Assembly: GCA_028023455.1 (NCBI GenBank)
Contig: JAQFVV010012423.1
Coordinates: 932,001 to 996,000, forward strand
Origin: Epiperipatus broadwayi
Lineage: Eukaryota; Onychophora; Udeonychophora; Euonychophora; Peripatidae
Direction: 5' to 3'
DNA: 64,000 nt
Positions 1-10,315 of the stretch are shown here, in pieces (the first letter of the stretch is position 1; every line of letters starts with the position of its first letter). Under the pieces are notes generated by a model that saw nothing but the letters and a program-made list of their open reading frames with translations, made no database searches and was not told the DNA's origin. A program made the position numbers and the translations under genes.

Positions 1-25
1 GATCATGTGATGCTTGCTGGTAAAA
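1..25 (+). repeat. Possible edge of an HH-family copy
   Basis: The first 15 bases (gatcatgtgatgctt) equal a segment of the HH-family unit seen at about 14804-14818 and 35491-35502. The match stops after that and the rest of the element would lie outside the window, so this is only a suggestion. Confidence 0.3.
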
Positions 26-439
26 TAGAAAGTTGTGTGATAATATGCAGGCAGGAGTAGTAGTTAAGGTATGTAAATCAACAGAGTATCCAGCAAGTCA
101 AAAATATTAGAACAAATTGAATATGATTGTATTCCTTCTCATTCTCAATAAAACCCATAATAAATATTTTTTATGACTCACTGAATCTCCTGAAGATACA
201 TCTTTATGCCCTACATCAACTAAAAATGGAAACATTTGCTTTTTACTATCATTTTTTTTGTCTGTGTAATGATAAAATGATGAATTCATAACATAAAAAA
301 TCCCTAAATCAAAGTTCAACTTGCTGTTTCCAATGCTCAGATATCAAATGATTTCATGAGTGAGCAATAGTTTGATTATTTATAAAATTTTCTCCAGTAA
401 ATATTATGTGCTAAAAATGACAATTTTAGTTTCTAACTT
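26..439. other. No recognised feature
   Basis: AT-rich sequence. I see no coding similarity, no tRNA-like boxes and no clear repeat. The short minus-strand open frame here has low-information composition and no recognisable domain. Confidence 0.5.
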
Positions 440-534
440 TAGCTGAGAGGTCATCACAGATGCCTTGCAAGCGTAGTTGGTTGCAGATGGTTGTGGGTTC
501 GCATCCTGGCCGATGCCATGACACGTGAAAAAAA
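440..534 (+). mobile_element. tRNA-headed short SINE (S1 family), diverged
   Basis: A tRNA-like body with a recognisable B box (gtgggttcgcatcc) is followed by the family's shared 3' piece gccgatgccatgacacgtg and an A-tract. The same 3' piece (ATGACAC/TATG then poly-A) occurs in copies at 17.5, 18.8, 19.8, 20.7, 57.1 and 59.2 kb. The 5' acceptor half is eroded. No target duplication was found. S1 elements are non-autonomous and would be mobilised by a LINE acting on the A-tail; the 50.7-55.6 kb LINE is one candidate, by inference only. Confidence 0.65.
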
Positions 535-993
535 ATTTACAAGAAATTTAATATATTTGATGATTGGTTCATTGAGGTTTAACTACTGCCAAAGAATTGT
601 AAGAAAAAAATTTGGGAACCACAAAGTATCTATCTTCTTAATTTTCATTTCTATATTAATTCCAAGTTTCACAATTATAAATTAAGCCTAATATAACTAA
701 TAAATTGATAACTTTCACTTTTGTTTTCACTGTGATATTATGATTTTGATTATTGGATATAATAGAAAAATAGCTTTACCATTTGATAATTCTAGACTTC
801 CATCATTGCAGTTATATTTTCTAAAAATTAATAGATCTAAAAGATCGACATTAAAAGCAACAATTCTTACTGATACTTTTGAATTATGATACTGATGATG
901 AATTTAAGAATACCATTGATAGCAACAAAAATGAATATATGAAGTTTCAAACTGATTGTATCCAAAATTTTACTTGGAGATTAAAATTGTCTT
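535..993. other. No recognised feature
   Basis: AT-rich flank between the S1 SINE and the RTE target duplication. Nothing is seen except short open frames without domains. Confidence 0.5.
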
Positions 994-1008
994 ATTTTAT
1001 CATACTAT

Positions 1009-4000
1009 CATCATCATCATTATCAACCATTATCAATCCACTGCAGGATGAAGGTCTCTCCAAGTTTAATCCATCTTCTCTGATCTTTAGCTTCTCTTCT
1101 CCACATCAGCCCTACACATTTTCTTATTTCATCCATCCATCTTACATGTGGTCTCCTTCTGGGTCTTTTACAATCTCTTGGAATCCAGTTTAAAATTTCA
1201 ATTGTCCATCTATTATCATCTCTTCTAGCAATATGTCCAGCCCAACTCCACTTCAATCTTTTAATTTTTTCAATGAGGTCAGTAACACCTGTTTGTTCTC
1301 TTACCCATACATTGCGTTTTCGATCTCTTCTTGTTACTCCCAACATACATCTCTCCATACTTCTTTGAGTGGTCTGAAGTCTCTGTATTGATCTTCTATT
1401 AAGTGTCCAAGTCTCAGATCCATAAGTAAGAACTGGTAAAACACATTTGTTAAAAACCTTTCTTTTCAAACACATAGGCATATTTCCTTTTAATATCAAG
1501 TTATTTCTACCAAAAGCCTCCAACCAAGTTTAATTCTATGATTAATTTCCTCTATTATGTTTCCATCTGTATTAATAATCTGACCAAGGTATTTGTAACT
1601 CTTAACTTCTTCTAATTCATCATAATCAATCTTTATTTTCATATTTGGAGCAAATCGATTAAACATTACTTTAGTCTTTTTAACATTTATCTTTAGTCCT
1701 ACTTTCCTACTTTCATCTGATAACTCCTGCAACATTTCCTGCAGCTCGGAAGCATTATTTGCAAAAACAACTACATCATCTGCAAAATCTAAATGACTTA
1801 AATAATCTCCATTTACTTTCACTCCTTTAGTTTCCCATTTTAATCCACAAAATACTTCTGCAGCACTGCTGTAAAAAGTTTTGGAGATATGGAGTCACCT
1901 TGTCTTACACCTTTCTCAATGTTGACTTTCCCAGTATCATTGTGTAATCTAATTGTTGCTGTTGCATTTTTATAAATATTCTTTAAAATATGACAATATC
2001 CTGGATCTATACCTTGATGATCCAATGCTTTAATCACTGAAGAAATGTTTATAGAATCAAATGCCTTTTCATAATCTACAAATCCAAAACATAATGACAA
2101 CTCATATTCATTTGTCCTTTCTATAACTTCTCTCAATACTTGAATATGATCTACTGTACTAAAACCACTTTTAAATCCAGCTTGTTCTCTTGGTTGGTGA
2201 AAATCCAAGGTTCTCTGGAGACGAGTTGTAATTATCTTGGTAAAAATTTTATATAAAACTGATAAAAGGCTGATAGGTCTGTAATTTCTAATATCTTCTT
2301 TATCACCTTTTTTAAATATTAATATTATTACTGCATTCTTCCAATCATCCGGTACATCTTTATCATTTAGACATTTGGTATATAACTTTGCTAATATTTT
2401 TTCTGTTTCTTCACCTGCTTCTTTTAATATATCAATTATAATTCCATCATTACCTGGAGCCTTTCCTTTTTTCATACATTTAATTGCATTTCTCACTTCT
2501 TCATTTAAAATTCTGGGCAATTCGGAAGATGTAATAGATATAGGAGGTACTTGTTCTTTATTACTATATAATTCTTGATAAAAATCTTCTACCAATTTCA
2601 TAATGTCATCCCTCTTTTTAGTAATAATTCCATCTTTTTTCCTTATTGCAGATATAAATTTCCTACCAATACCAAAATGTTGTTTTACATTCTTAAGACT
2701 TTTATTTTCTTCTACAGCTTTTCTTGCTAGTTCACAGTTATACTTTCTTATATCATTTTCAACTCTTTTCCGCACCATTTTACAAAATTCGAGATATTCA
2801 ATTCTTTTTAATGCATCATTCTTGCATATCTTGATATTCCTTCTTTTCTTCATAAGTTCTCTAGTCTCAGTAGAAATTTTATTAGTCAATTGCTGCTTTT
2901 TTCTACCAGCTATCTTTGTTGCAGTTTTTAAAAGTGTATCAGTTATTTTCATATTAATTTCATTCAAATCTGAATCATGTTCAAAATCTACTAATACTTG
3001 AAACTGATTTGTAAGTTCTAATTTAAATTCATTAGAATGTTTCTGAAGATTAGGAATATCAACTGTAAATATAGTTTTTCTTAATAATTTTTGTCTCTCT
3101 AGTTTTACATTAACATGTATCTTACCCCTTACTAATCGATGATCACTTTCTGTGTTAAATTTATTAAGAACATTACAATCTTGAAATATGTATTTCCTGT
3201 TAGTCAAAATATAATCCAATTCTGCTGTACCTTCATTTGGATGCTTCCATGTCCATTTCCTTCTAACATTTTTCTCAAAAAAAGAATTCATAATATAAAG
3301 TTTTTCCTTCTCTGCAAACTCCACAAGTCTATGTCCTCTCTCATTTCTATTACCATAACCAAAATTACCTACAACACTTTCATCTTTCATTTGTTTACCA
3401 ATTCTAGCATTAAAATCTCCCATAACAATTTTAAAATGTTGTTTACTCTGATCAAAAGCCTTTTGTACATCCATATAAAAATCTTCTACTACTTCATCAC
3501 TGTGAGAACTTGTTGGGGCATAAACCTGAATTATCTGCATTTGATATCTGCTATTAAGTTGTATAACTAATCTTGCCACTCTGTCTGATACACCATCAAT
3601 CTCCACAATATTGTTGAATCCTACTCCACTTGTATTTCCAATATTTGTGCCTTTATAATAGAGCATATGTCCACTTTTTAAATCAATTGTCTCTTCACCT
3701 TTTCTTCTAACTTCACAAAGTCCAATAATATCCCATTTAATATAAGAGAGTTCTTCTTCTAATTCTTGCAATCTTCCTTCACTTGAAAGTGATCTGCAGT
3801 TGTAAGTACCTAAATAAAAAGTCGTCATCAAATGGCAGCCTGGGTCCGCCTCCAGGATATTCTTAGCACCCTCTGCCTTCGGCCACCAACCGCTGCCTTG
3901 GTTGGTGACTTTACAGCCTCCTGGGATTAAGGGCCATGCTTTATTTTTGTCTGTCATAATTGTATAATTGGGAAAAATCTTTATCATTTACACAAACATT

Positions 4001-4332
4001 CATTCTGCCTTATCAGGCACTGAGAAGAAAGACCATGGTGTTTCTTGATCTTAAACTCAGAGGTAAAAAGCCAATAAACTTACCATGCTGGCTAATGCGT
4101 GTTGGTGAGCAGCCCATCCATGTTCGTATACTATATGAATAAACATATAGTAATAACAGCTGCAACGACAAGAACGTATGGAGTGGACATTAGGAATTTG
4201 CCCTGCTCGCTTCCTTTAAGGCCTCCAAGAGGAATCAAAGGGTCTCCTTTCAGTTAATAGCAAACTCCTTTCTGCAGCCTTTTTCATCCTCAAACTTTCA
4301 AAGCATTATATAATTTTCTTATTAATTACATG
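1009..4332 (-). mobile_element. RTE-like non-LTR retrotransposon, near full length
   Basis: The element reads on the minus strand, 5' end at about 4332 and 3' end at about 1009. It ends in a short trinucleotide tail (ATG/GAT repeats, 1009-1022), which is characteristic of the RTE clade rather than a poly-A tail. The perfect 15-bp direct repeat attttatcatactat lies immediately outside both ends (994-1008 and 4333-4347), so the insertion boundaries are well defined. About 345 bp of non-coding 5' leader (3988-4332) precede one long endonuclease-reverse transcriptase frame. Two frame breaks inactivate it. The clade call rests on the endonuclease and C-terminal motifs and the tail, not on a phylogeny. 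A decayed relative lies at 60.3-61.8 kb and a 3' stub at 41.8 kb. Confidence 0.85.
1023..3987 (-). pseudogene. RTE-type endonuclease-reverse transcriptase, two frameshifts
   Basis: The protein nicks target DNA with an APE-type endonuclease and copies its own RNA at the nick. The first intact stretch is 715 codons (3987-1840). Endonuclease motifs are TYN (residues 61-63), GLCEVRRKG with catalytic E92, QVYAPT (154-159), MGDFNA (D191, N193) and SDHR (D282, H283). Reverse transcriptase motifs are VDYEKAFDS (motif A) and VRQGDSISP (motif B). One single-base shift at about 1850 moves the reading to a second frame (1822-1496) holding motif C FADDVVVF and motif E YKYLG. A second single-base shift at about 1500-1523 moves it to a third frame (1523-1023), with the RTE C-terminal hallmarks GSETWTL and WTIEILNWIPR. 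The second and third stretches are otherwise open, so inactivation looks recent. A Met at codon 11 is an alternative start. Similar ORFs are often annotated as craniofacial development protein 2-like because that bovine gene captured an RTE endonuclease. Confidence 0.9.
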
Positions 4333-4408
4333 ATTTTATCATACTATAAGATCATGTAATTCATAAGAAAATTATATAATGCTTTGAAAGCTTGAGGGTG
4401 AAAAAAAA
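4279..4408. repeat. Inverted repeat across the RTE 5' junction
   Basis: About 55 bp at 4279-4336 are repeated in inverse orientation at 4349-4408 with few differences (shared core cattatataattttctta and its complement). The left arm is the 5' end of the RTE element. The right arm lies outside the 15-bp target duplication, which falls in the loop. The right arm is therefore an extra inverted copy of the RTE 5' tip, or a remnant of an older head-to-head neighbour. Confidence 0.75.
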
Positions 4409-4722
4409 GAGGACCATTTGATGAAATGACAAATCAATATTTTAATAATGGGTATGATATTGAGAAGCCTGAAAATCTAAACAGACAATTAGTCATTCTG
4501 GAAAAATGCTACTTATTTGATCAGAATGAATCATTATGAACTTGATGGCATCTAATGATAATATTAAAAATAATCATTTTAAATTAAATTTAGCAATTGC
4601 AACTAATAATAACAAGCAAATTATATAGACAAACTAGTTAACAAATTACTTGGGTTCAAATTTTTTTATAATTAAATAAAGAACACGTACAATTTTAAGA
4701 TTCATAATCATGCTGAACCACT
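4409..4722. other. No recognised feature
   Basis: AT-rich sequence between the RTE junction and the first HH-family copy. Nothing recognised. Confidence 0.5.
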
Positions 4723-4909
4723 ACATCATCACATGATCACCATATCTTATGCTTACCCAAACTGTTAAAATGGTAGCCACTCTCTCATACACTAGTGATA
4801 CCAAGTTCAAACTATAGTAATCAATGAATGATGGAAGTTAAACTCTCCATACAATAGATCATGGATGATAGAAGGTTAGTGTACTAAAATTCTTATCCAG
4901 TGTCTTCTC

Positions 4910-4966
4910 ATCCAATATCCCCAATTAGTTTTTAGCTTGTAGCCTTCACCTGTGAGGATCTTGAAT
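4910..4966 (-). ncRNA. Decayed hammerhead ribozyme
   Basis: Minus-strand homologue of the ribozyme at 29260-29318. The catalytic CTGATGA has become caggtga and the GAAAC box aaaac, so it should be inactive. Outer stem I still matches in part. Confidence 0.6.
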
Positions 4967-4993
4967 CCGAGAACACTGCATTAGTGCTTTCAG

Positions 4994-5052
4994 ATTCAAA
5001 TCTCCCCATTGATGAAGGCCACAAGATAAAAATTAGCCTGGGGATATTGGAT
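4994..5052 (+). ncRNA. Decayed hammerhead ribozyme
   Basis: Plus-strand homologue. The core reads ttgatga instead of CTGATGA and the GAAAC box reads aaaat, so activity is not expected. The 3' stem I strand tggggatattggat is retained. Confidence 0.6.
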
Positions 5053-5165
5053 GAGAAGACACTAGATAAGGATTTTGATACAAAAATGTTTAGCATCCAT
5101 TGATTATTATGACTTGCACTAGGTGGCACTACGGTATGGAGAGAGTTGTAATGATCATATTGAGA

Positions 5166-7510
5166 TGGTGATTGTGCAACTTTTATAAATAAGCATGCTA
5201 TTGGTTATTAACAACTGAGTTGGTAATAATGTTATTCAATAAATGCTTTTTAATGTTTAGTTTCTAAATTTTATAGTATTACAAAATATTTTATTTGATA
5301 ATTTATTATAGATATATTTCTTACTAAATTATAATTGATTATAAGCTTAATCTATCCACCATTAATAAATAATTACGTAATTAAACAACCATATGAAAAT
5401 ATATATTATTGGGTACTTTATTATTATTATTATTAAATGCTAAGTTATTATAACAAAGAATATCTTAGACTGCATTTAATTGATCATATAAGCATTTTAT
5501 AAAAGTTTCACTAATTTCCTGATCATATTTTTATGTGAAAATTATTAATATATACAAATTTTAAATACGCAAATACAAAAATAATATAGTAATTTTAGAT
5601 TTCTTTTTAATGAAGTCTTTGAATGAATTATGTTTTATTTTTCATAATAAATTTGATGTTTGCTTTATTTTATTTAGTCTTGAATTTTAAATACGTACAC
5701 ATGTTTTGAAAAATGGGCACATCTTTTTTTAATTAAGAAAAAGTAAATTTCTTTTCTTTTACATCAACTTTTAGAAATATAGTTTTTGTAATAAAATTGT
5801 GAAAGAAAAAATTATTTTACCAAAAATCTGAATATCACTGTATTTATTTATTTTTTATATCTTTTTTTTTTCGATCTGTACGTGTTTATATTTTTCATAA
5901 AAATATTTTTTTTGGATGTGTACGTGTTTATATTTTTATTATATAAAAAGCTGTTACTGCTATCTGTTTATCAGAAAAAATATTTTCATTTTTTTTTGTC
6001 GTTCTATTATGAATTATTTAGAATATTTTTATACAAGTACTAACATTCAAAATACGTTTGTTTGATTAAATTAATTTTAAAACCTAAAAATTTATGAGAA
6101 AAAAATTATATTTCAAAACCTAAATTAGTTATTATATACATTTAAACTTGAGCAAAATATTAATAGTTAAGTAATGATTATTTTTAATCTTTTATGTTTA
6201 GACATAGTTCATGACTCTAGGTAAGTAGCATTTATTTTTAGTGTTTCACTCTTATTTTCAACAAACATGGGTTGCACTTAGCATATATATATAAGAATTT
6301 ATATTAAACAAATACAGATCGATTTAATTAACTTTCATGCAAACTTTCCCAAGGACAATGTATTTGTTCTTTTATTGATTTTGCAAAAACATTTATATTT
6401 ACCATTAACATATTTGTTCTGCATACGAATTTTTTTTTTTTAAAAACTTAAAAATGATTGCTTAATTTTCTTTGTCAAACTTAGTGTAGCCAAAATAAAT
6501 TATCAGCCAAAAGATCTGCTGTTTAGAGTTAAAACAAAATATGAAAGTCTATAAAGTCAGTTTTATAAAGATACTTTATTTAAAGCAATATGAACTTATC
6601 ATTAACATCTCAATGATTTCTAACAAGTAGATGTCATTTTATATATGTTGTAAATATTTGTTTTTTACTACGGTTAAAATGTAAAACAGAATTATTTGAC
6701 AACTTGAATTGTATAGCAAACTTACCATATAAAGGTTTTAAAAAAATTTAAAAATTGCATTTGACAACTATTTATAAAGTCATCATCATTAATAGCTATG
6801 CTTAAATGAATATGAAATTTCTAATTCCTAAAGAAAAGGAATAAAGAGAAGACAAAAATCAATAAAGATGAGATTTGAGATGACTTTATAAATGAAAGCA
6901 GTATTTAAATCACTATAAATATGTTATATACTTTTTACTTAGTTTGCTTTATGTCATATCTTATGATGCTGTCTTTTAACTTCTTTGTAGTCAAATTTTG
7001 TTCCTAAAAAATTGTAATGTTTAGGCTAATTATAGCTCTCTAATGTGTTTTACTTTCAAACATTACCATCACAATTAAAACAACTGATACTGAATCTCTT
7101 TTTAGAAACTTAAAATAATCTTTATAAAGTACATACAATTTGTCTTTTTTACAAAATTGATAAAATCGTCATTGTTGCAACTATGTGTAAATAAGTACTC
7201 TTATTCCTTTAAAAAAAAAAAAACAGGAGGTAAAAAAAATTAAGAATGAATTTTGAGATGTCTTCTTTTTTTATGATAACCATTACTAGTGATCCATTTT
7301 ACATGCCTAATTCAGTGAAGACATGCCTTTGCTGCAGTAAAGTTCTTTTCATCACATTCAAAAAAACATATTCCTAAGATCCTGATATCATTTGTTCAGA
7401 ATATTAAATTTAGAGAAACATTAAAAAAATATTTTAGTAAAGTTTATCTAAATAATAGCTTTATATTCAATTTATTTTATTGAAATAGTTATATCTATGA
7501 AAGTATTTTT
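5166..7510. other. AT-rich, no gene recognised
   Basis: Very AT-rich with homopolymer and short TA runs. A small near-direct repeat (tgtacgtgtttatatttt with flanking T/A runs) occurs at about 5877-5895 and 5918-5937. No coding, tRNA-like or transposon ends seen. Confidence 0.5.
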
Positions 7511-7881
7511 TTATATAACCACTAAACATCACATGGTCACCATTCTTTATGCTTGCACAAGCTGTTTTCACAGAGGCTGAACTGTCCATAGAGTAGCATC
7601 ACTCAGTGCAAGCCAGAGTAATCAATGGATGCAGGAATGTTTGTGCATAAAATCCCTATCTATTGCTTACTCATCTAATACCCCCAGACTAGGTGACTGG
7701 TTATTAAAGAACCAAAGATGCCAAAAAGTATGGATGCTGAACTGAGTTTAGACAAGCTAATGAGCTTGAATTGAAAACATATTTTTATTTTGGACTCAAA
7801 GCTTTATAGTTAGCTATTAAGGTAAAAGGTGGCTGCTGGAGGGTTGCATTAGATTCTGAGATCTAGGTGCAGTGCTTTCAT

Positions 7882-7937
7882 ATCCAAGGCTTCTCACTGA
7901 TGAAATCCACAAAGAAACTAGTCTGGGAATATTGGAT
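7882..7937 (+). ncRNA. Hammerhead ribozyme, first tandem unit
   Basis: Core CTGATGA at 7897-7903, GAAAC at 7914-7918, TAGTC ending at 7923 (predicted cleavage after 7923). Inner stem I pairs TTCTCA (7891-7896) with TGGGAA (7924-7929). Outer stem I pairs ATCCAA (7882-7887) with TTGGAT (7932-7937). Relative to the 29.2-kb copy, a C-G pair of inner stem I is T-A here, a compensatory change. Stem II (about 10 nt) is weak and activity may be reduced. Confidence 0.75.
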
Positions 7938-8312
7938 GAGTAGCACTAGATAGAGATTTTATGCACAAATCTTTCTGCATCCATTGATTACTCTGGCTTG
8001 CACTGAGTGGCACTACTATATGGAGAGTTTAGCCTCTAAGTAAACAGCTTGTGTAAGCATAAAGAATAGAGATCATGTGATGTTTAATGGTTTGATACCA
8101 ATCCTGCCCAATAGGATTATGGTGACTGTAGTTATTAAAAAACCAAAGACTTCAAAAAAGTATGGATGCTGAACTGAGTTTTTTAAGCTAATGAGCTTGA
8201 ATTGTAAACATATTTTTATTTAGGACTCAAAATTTTATAGTCAGCTAATAAGATAAAAGGTGACTGCTGGAAGGTTGCATTAGATCCTAAGATCTAGGTG
8301 CAGTGCCTGTAT

Positions 8313-8363
8313 ATCCATGACTCCTCACTGATGAAAGCCACAAACTAGAAACTAGTCTGGGGA
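8313..8363 (+). ncRNA. Hammerhead ribozyme, second tandem unit
   Basis: CTGATGA at 8328-8334, GAAAC at 8348-8352, TAGTC ending at 8357. Inner stem I TCCTCA/TGGGGA is intact. The outer stem I 3' strand is lost by a deletion after the inner stem, and stem II is weakened. It is probably a once-active copy. Confidence 0.7.
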
Positions 8364-8470
8364 TAAGCACTAGATAGAGATTTTATACACAAACCTGAAT
8401 TTCATTGATTACTCTGGCTTGTGCTGAATGACACTTCTGTATGGAGAGTTTGTCTCTTTTGTTATATAAC

Positions 8471-10195
8471 TTGATAAATGCAAAAGAAACATATTGGAAT
8501 CTAAATAATATCTCAAGCCCACAATTCATATTTTAAACTAAAGCATTAATCATTATATTTAAATTGATTCTTATTTTCAAGCTGATAAGTTTAAAGTTAT
8601 TAAAAAAAACTCTTGAATATCAACTGATAAAAATATCTGAATTTTTTGAATTGGGTAAAAATAGCATAATCATGAGTGTATTGTAAATTTGGAAGCCAAG
8701 AAGTTCTGTCTTTTTTTTTTTATAAATTAAAAATCTGCCATTACTGATGACTATTTTATGAAATCAAATGCAAATACTACCAAAATTACTATATTGAATG
8801 TAAAAAACAAACGTATTGGAGTGAGTAAGTTTTCTTGTTCAATGGCAATTTTGTTTTGAATAGCTTAGATGTTTTCATAACCAGTAATAATGCTTTCTTT
8901 TATATTATGATGTGGAGATTGCATAATATAATAAGTATGTGAACAACCAGCTAATTTCAAATATTGCACAAATCTTTTTTAATTAATACAGCCAAATCAT
9001 TTAATATATTTGCTCATGATGTTTTATTTTTCTGATAACAAAAGATGTTTACAGTGCCTTTTGATTTTTTTAAAGCACACCAAATCTTTGATCACAACTC
9101 ACCTAAAACTGGAAGCAACTTGTTTAACTGTTATTCTTGAAAATACTTTTGTTGCAATAGTTAATGGTAACATTTTATGATAATTTTTTAATAAGAATCC
9201 TTAATATTAAGCACATTGTTTTATAAATCATATACTCTTAAAATAATTGCAATTGTTTGAAATTACAAGATTACCAATATATTTTTGAGAATTTTCCATA
9301 TCTCACATCAGGACTTGAACCTTTCAGATTTTTAAAATATAAAAATGAAGTACTATTTTAATTTTATCAATTGAATGTCTCTGGCAAAGTCTAAATAAAT
9401 TATTATGATAAATATATCAATAAAATAAATCATTTTAATTATTATACCATTATTTGAAAAATGATCAAAACACTTCAGTATGGGAACATTGTCATAAGCA
9501 TAAAAATATTAAATGAAACATAACTAATTGCCTGTATCTCATTTGTAACTTTGCTACACCAATATTTTTTTTAACAATTATCAAACTTCTGATTTTAATT
9601 CCTATATTACTTTTGCATCTTTACATTCTTATTTTTCCAATAAGGAAAAAAAAACATATTTCTTTTTTTTTCATGTTACTAATAATGCAATTATCATTAA
9701 GGAGAAAATAAGGATTTTTTCTTTTAGTTACCTAAGAACTAATTTCCTTATATTTTCCATACACAGTTTAGTCATCTGTATGTCAAAATTTAACACGAGT
9801 GTAGTTAGTTGTTTGTAAAAAGTGAACAATAAATTTTATCAATAATTTTGAAGTAGGGAACACTTTTTAATACAATTATCATATTAACTTTGACCCTTAT
9901 TAATTTTTTTTATACAGCATAATCCATAAGATGTATGCAAGGTTTTTTAATATTCTTTCTGTTACATAAAGACTTTGTGATAGTCAGTCAGTTATATATT
10001 GTGCAAATATTAATAATAGATATTATTTAATTCACAGAATTTAGTGTTCTCACCAGTATGAGCAGTAAAGTATTGAATTCAACAAAAACTATTTTAATGA
10101 TATTATTACCATAATGCTATTTAATATGGAATAAATGCTTTTTAAAAAATTTTCTGAATCCCCCATTGGAATAAAAATACTAATAAAATTAGCAC
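8471..10195. other. AT-rich, no gene recognised
   Basis: No coding similarity. At about 9293-9340 a minus-strand B-box-like string (ggttcaagtcc) could be a SINE scrap, but no A box was found. Confidence 0.45.
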
Positions 10196-10214
10196 AAGAA
10201 TATAATGTTGTCAA

Positions 10215-10304
10215 GCATTGGTGGCCTAGCAGTTAGCATAGCTACATTCCAAGCAGCTGGCGCAGGTTAGCTTCCTGGTCAACACATTTGTCATATGAAA
10301 AAAA
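10215..10304 (+). mobile_element. SINE with tRNA-Gly-like head
   Basis: gcattggtggcctag...ttagcatagct...ttccaagcagc follows the tRNA-Gly(UCC) pattern seen intact at 40376-40446, with several substitutions in the T arm. A short 3' piece (tttgtcatatg) and an A-tract follow. The 11-bp direct repeat aagaatataat flanks it (10196-10206 and 10305-10315), which supports retroposition. Confidence 0.8.
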
Positions 10305-10315
10305 AAGAATATAAT

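Larger units (their letters stand above)
4723..5165. mobile_element. HH-family element, decayed, head-to-head arms
   Basis: The left part reads as the reverse complement of the family unit: catcacatgatcaccat, then the actctccatac segment, then catccaatatcccc. The right part reads forward (ggggatattggatgag, ctagataaggattt, catccattgatta, ggcactacggtatggagag). Each half carries a decayed hammerhead sequence. I could not find a convincing target duplication. This is the most diverged of the larger copies. Confidence 0.8.
7520..8461 (+). mobile_element. HH-family element: inverted stub plus tandem units
   Basis: The perfect 9-bp repeat ttatataac flanks the locus (7511-7519 and 8462-8470). From 7520 to about 7698 the sequence is the unit in reverse orientation, breaking off just past the ribozyme cleavage site. 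It then switches to forward orientation and runs through a first ribozyme (7882-7937), the family 3' segment, a stretch with gatcatgtgatgtttaatgg, and on to a second ribozyme (8313-8363) and the terminal segment ctgtatggagagttt. The two predicted cleavage sites (after 7923 and after 8357) define a 434-nt repeat unit. No ORF of note lies inside. Tandem hammerhead units with target duplications are the structure described for retrozymes and for terminal repeats of Penelope-like elements; which applies here is not settled. Confidence 0.85.

Noticed and set aside
2375-3570. Plus-strand open frames of 67-143 codons
   Set aside because: They are antisense shadows of the RTE reverse transcriptase gene.
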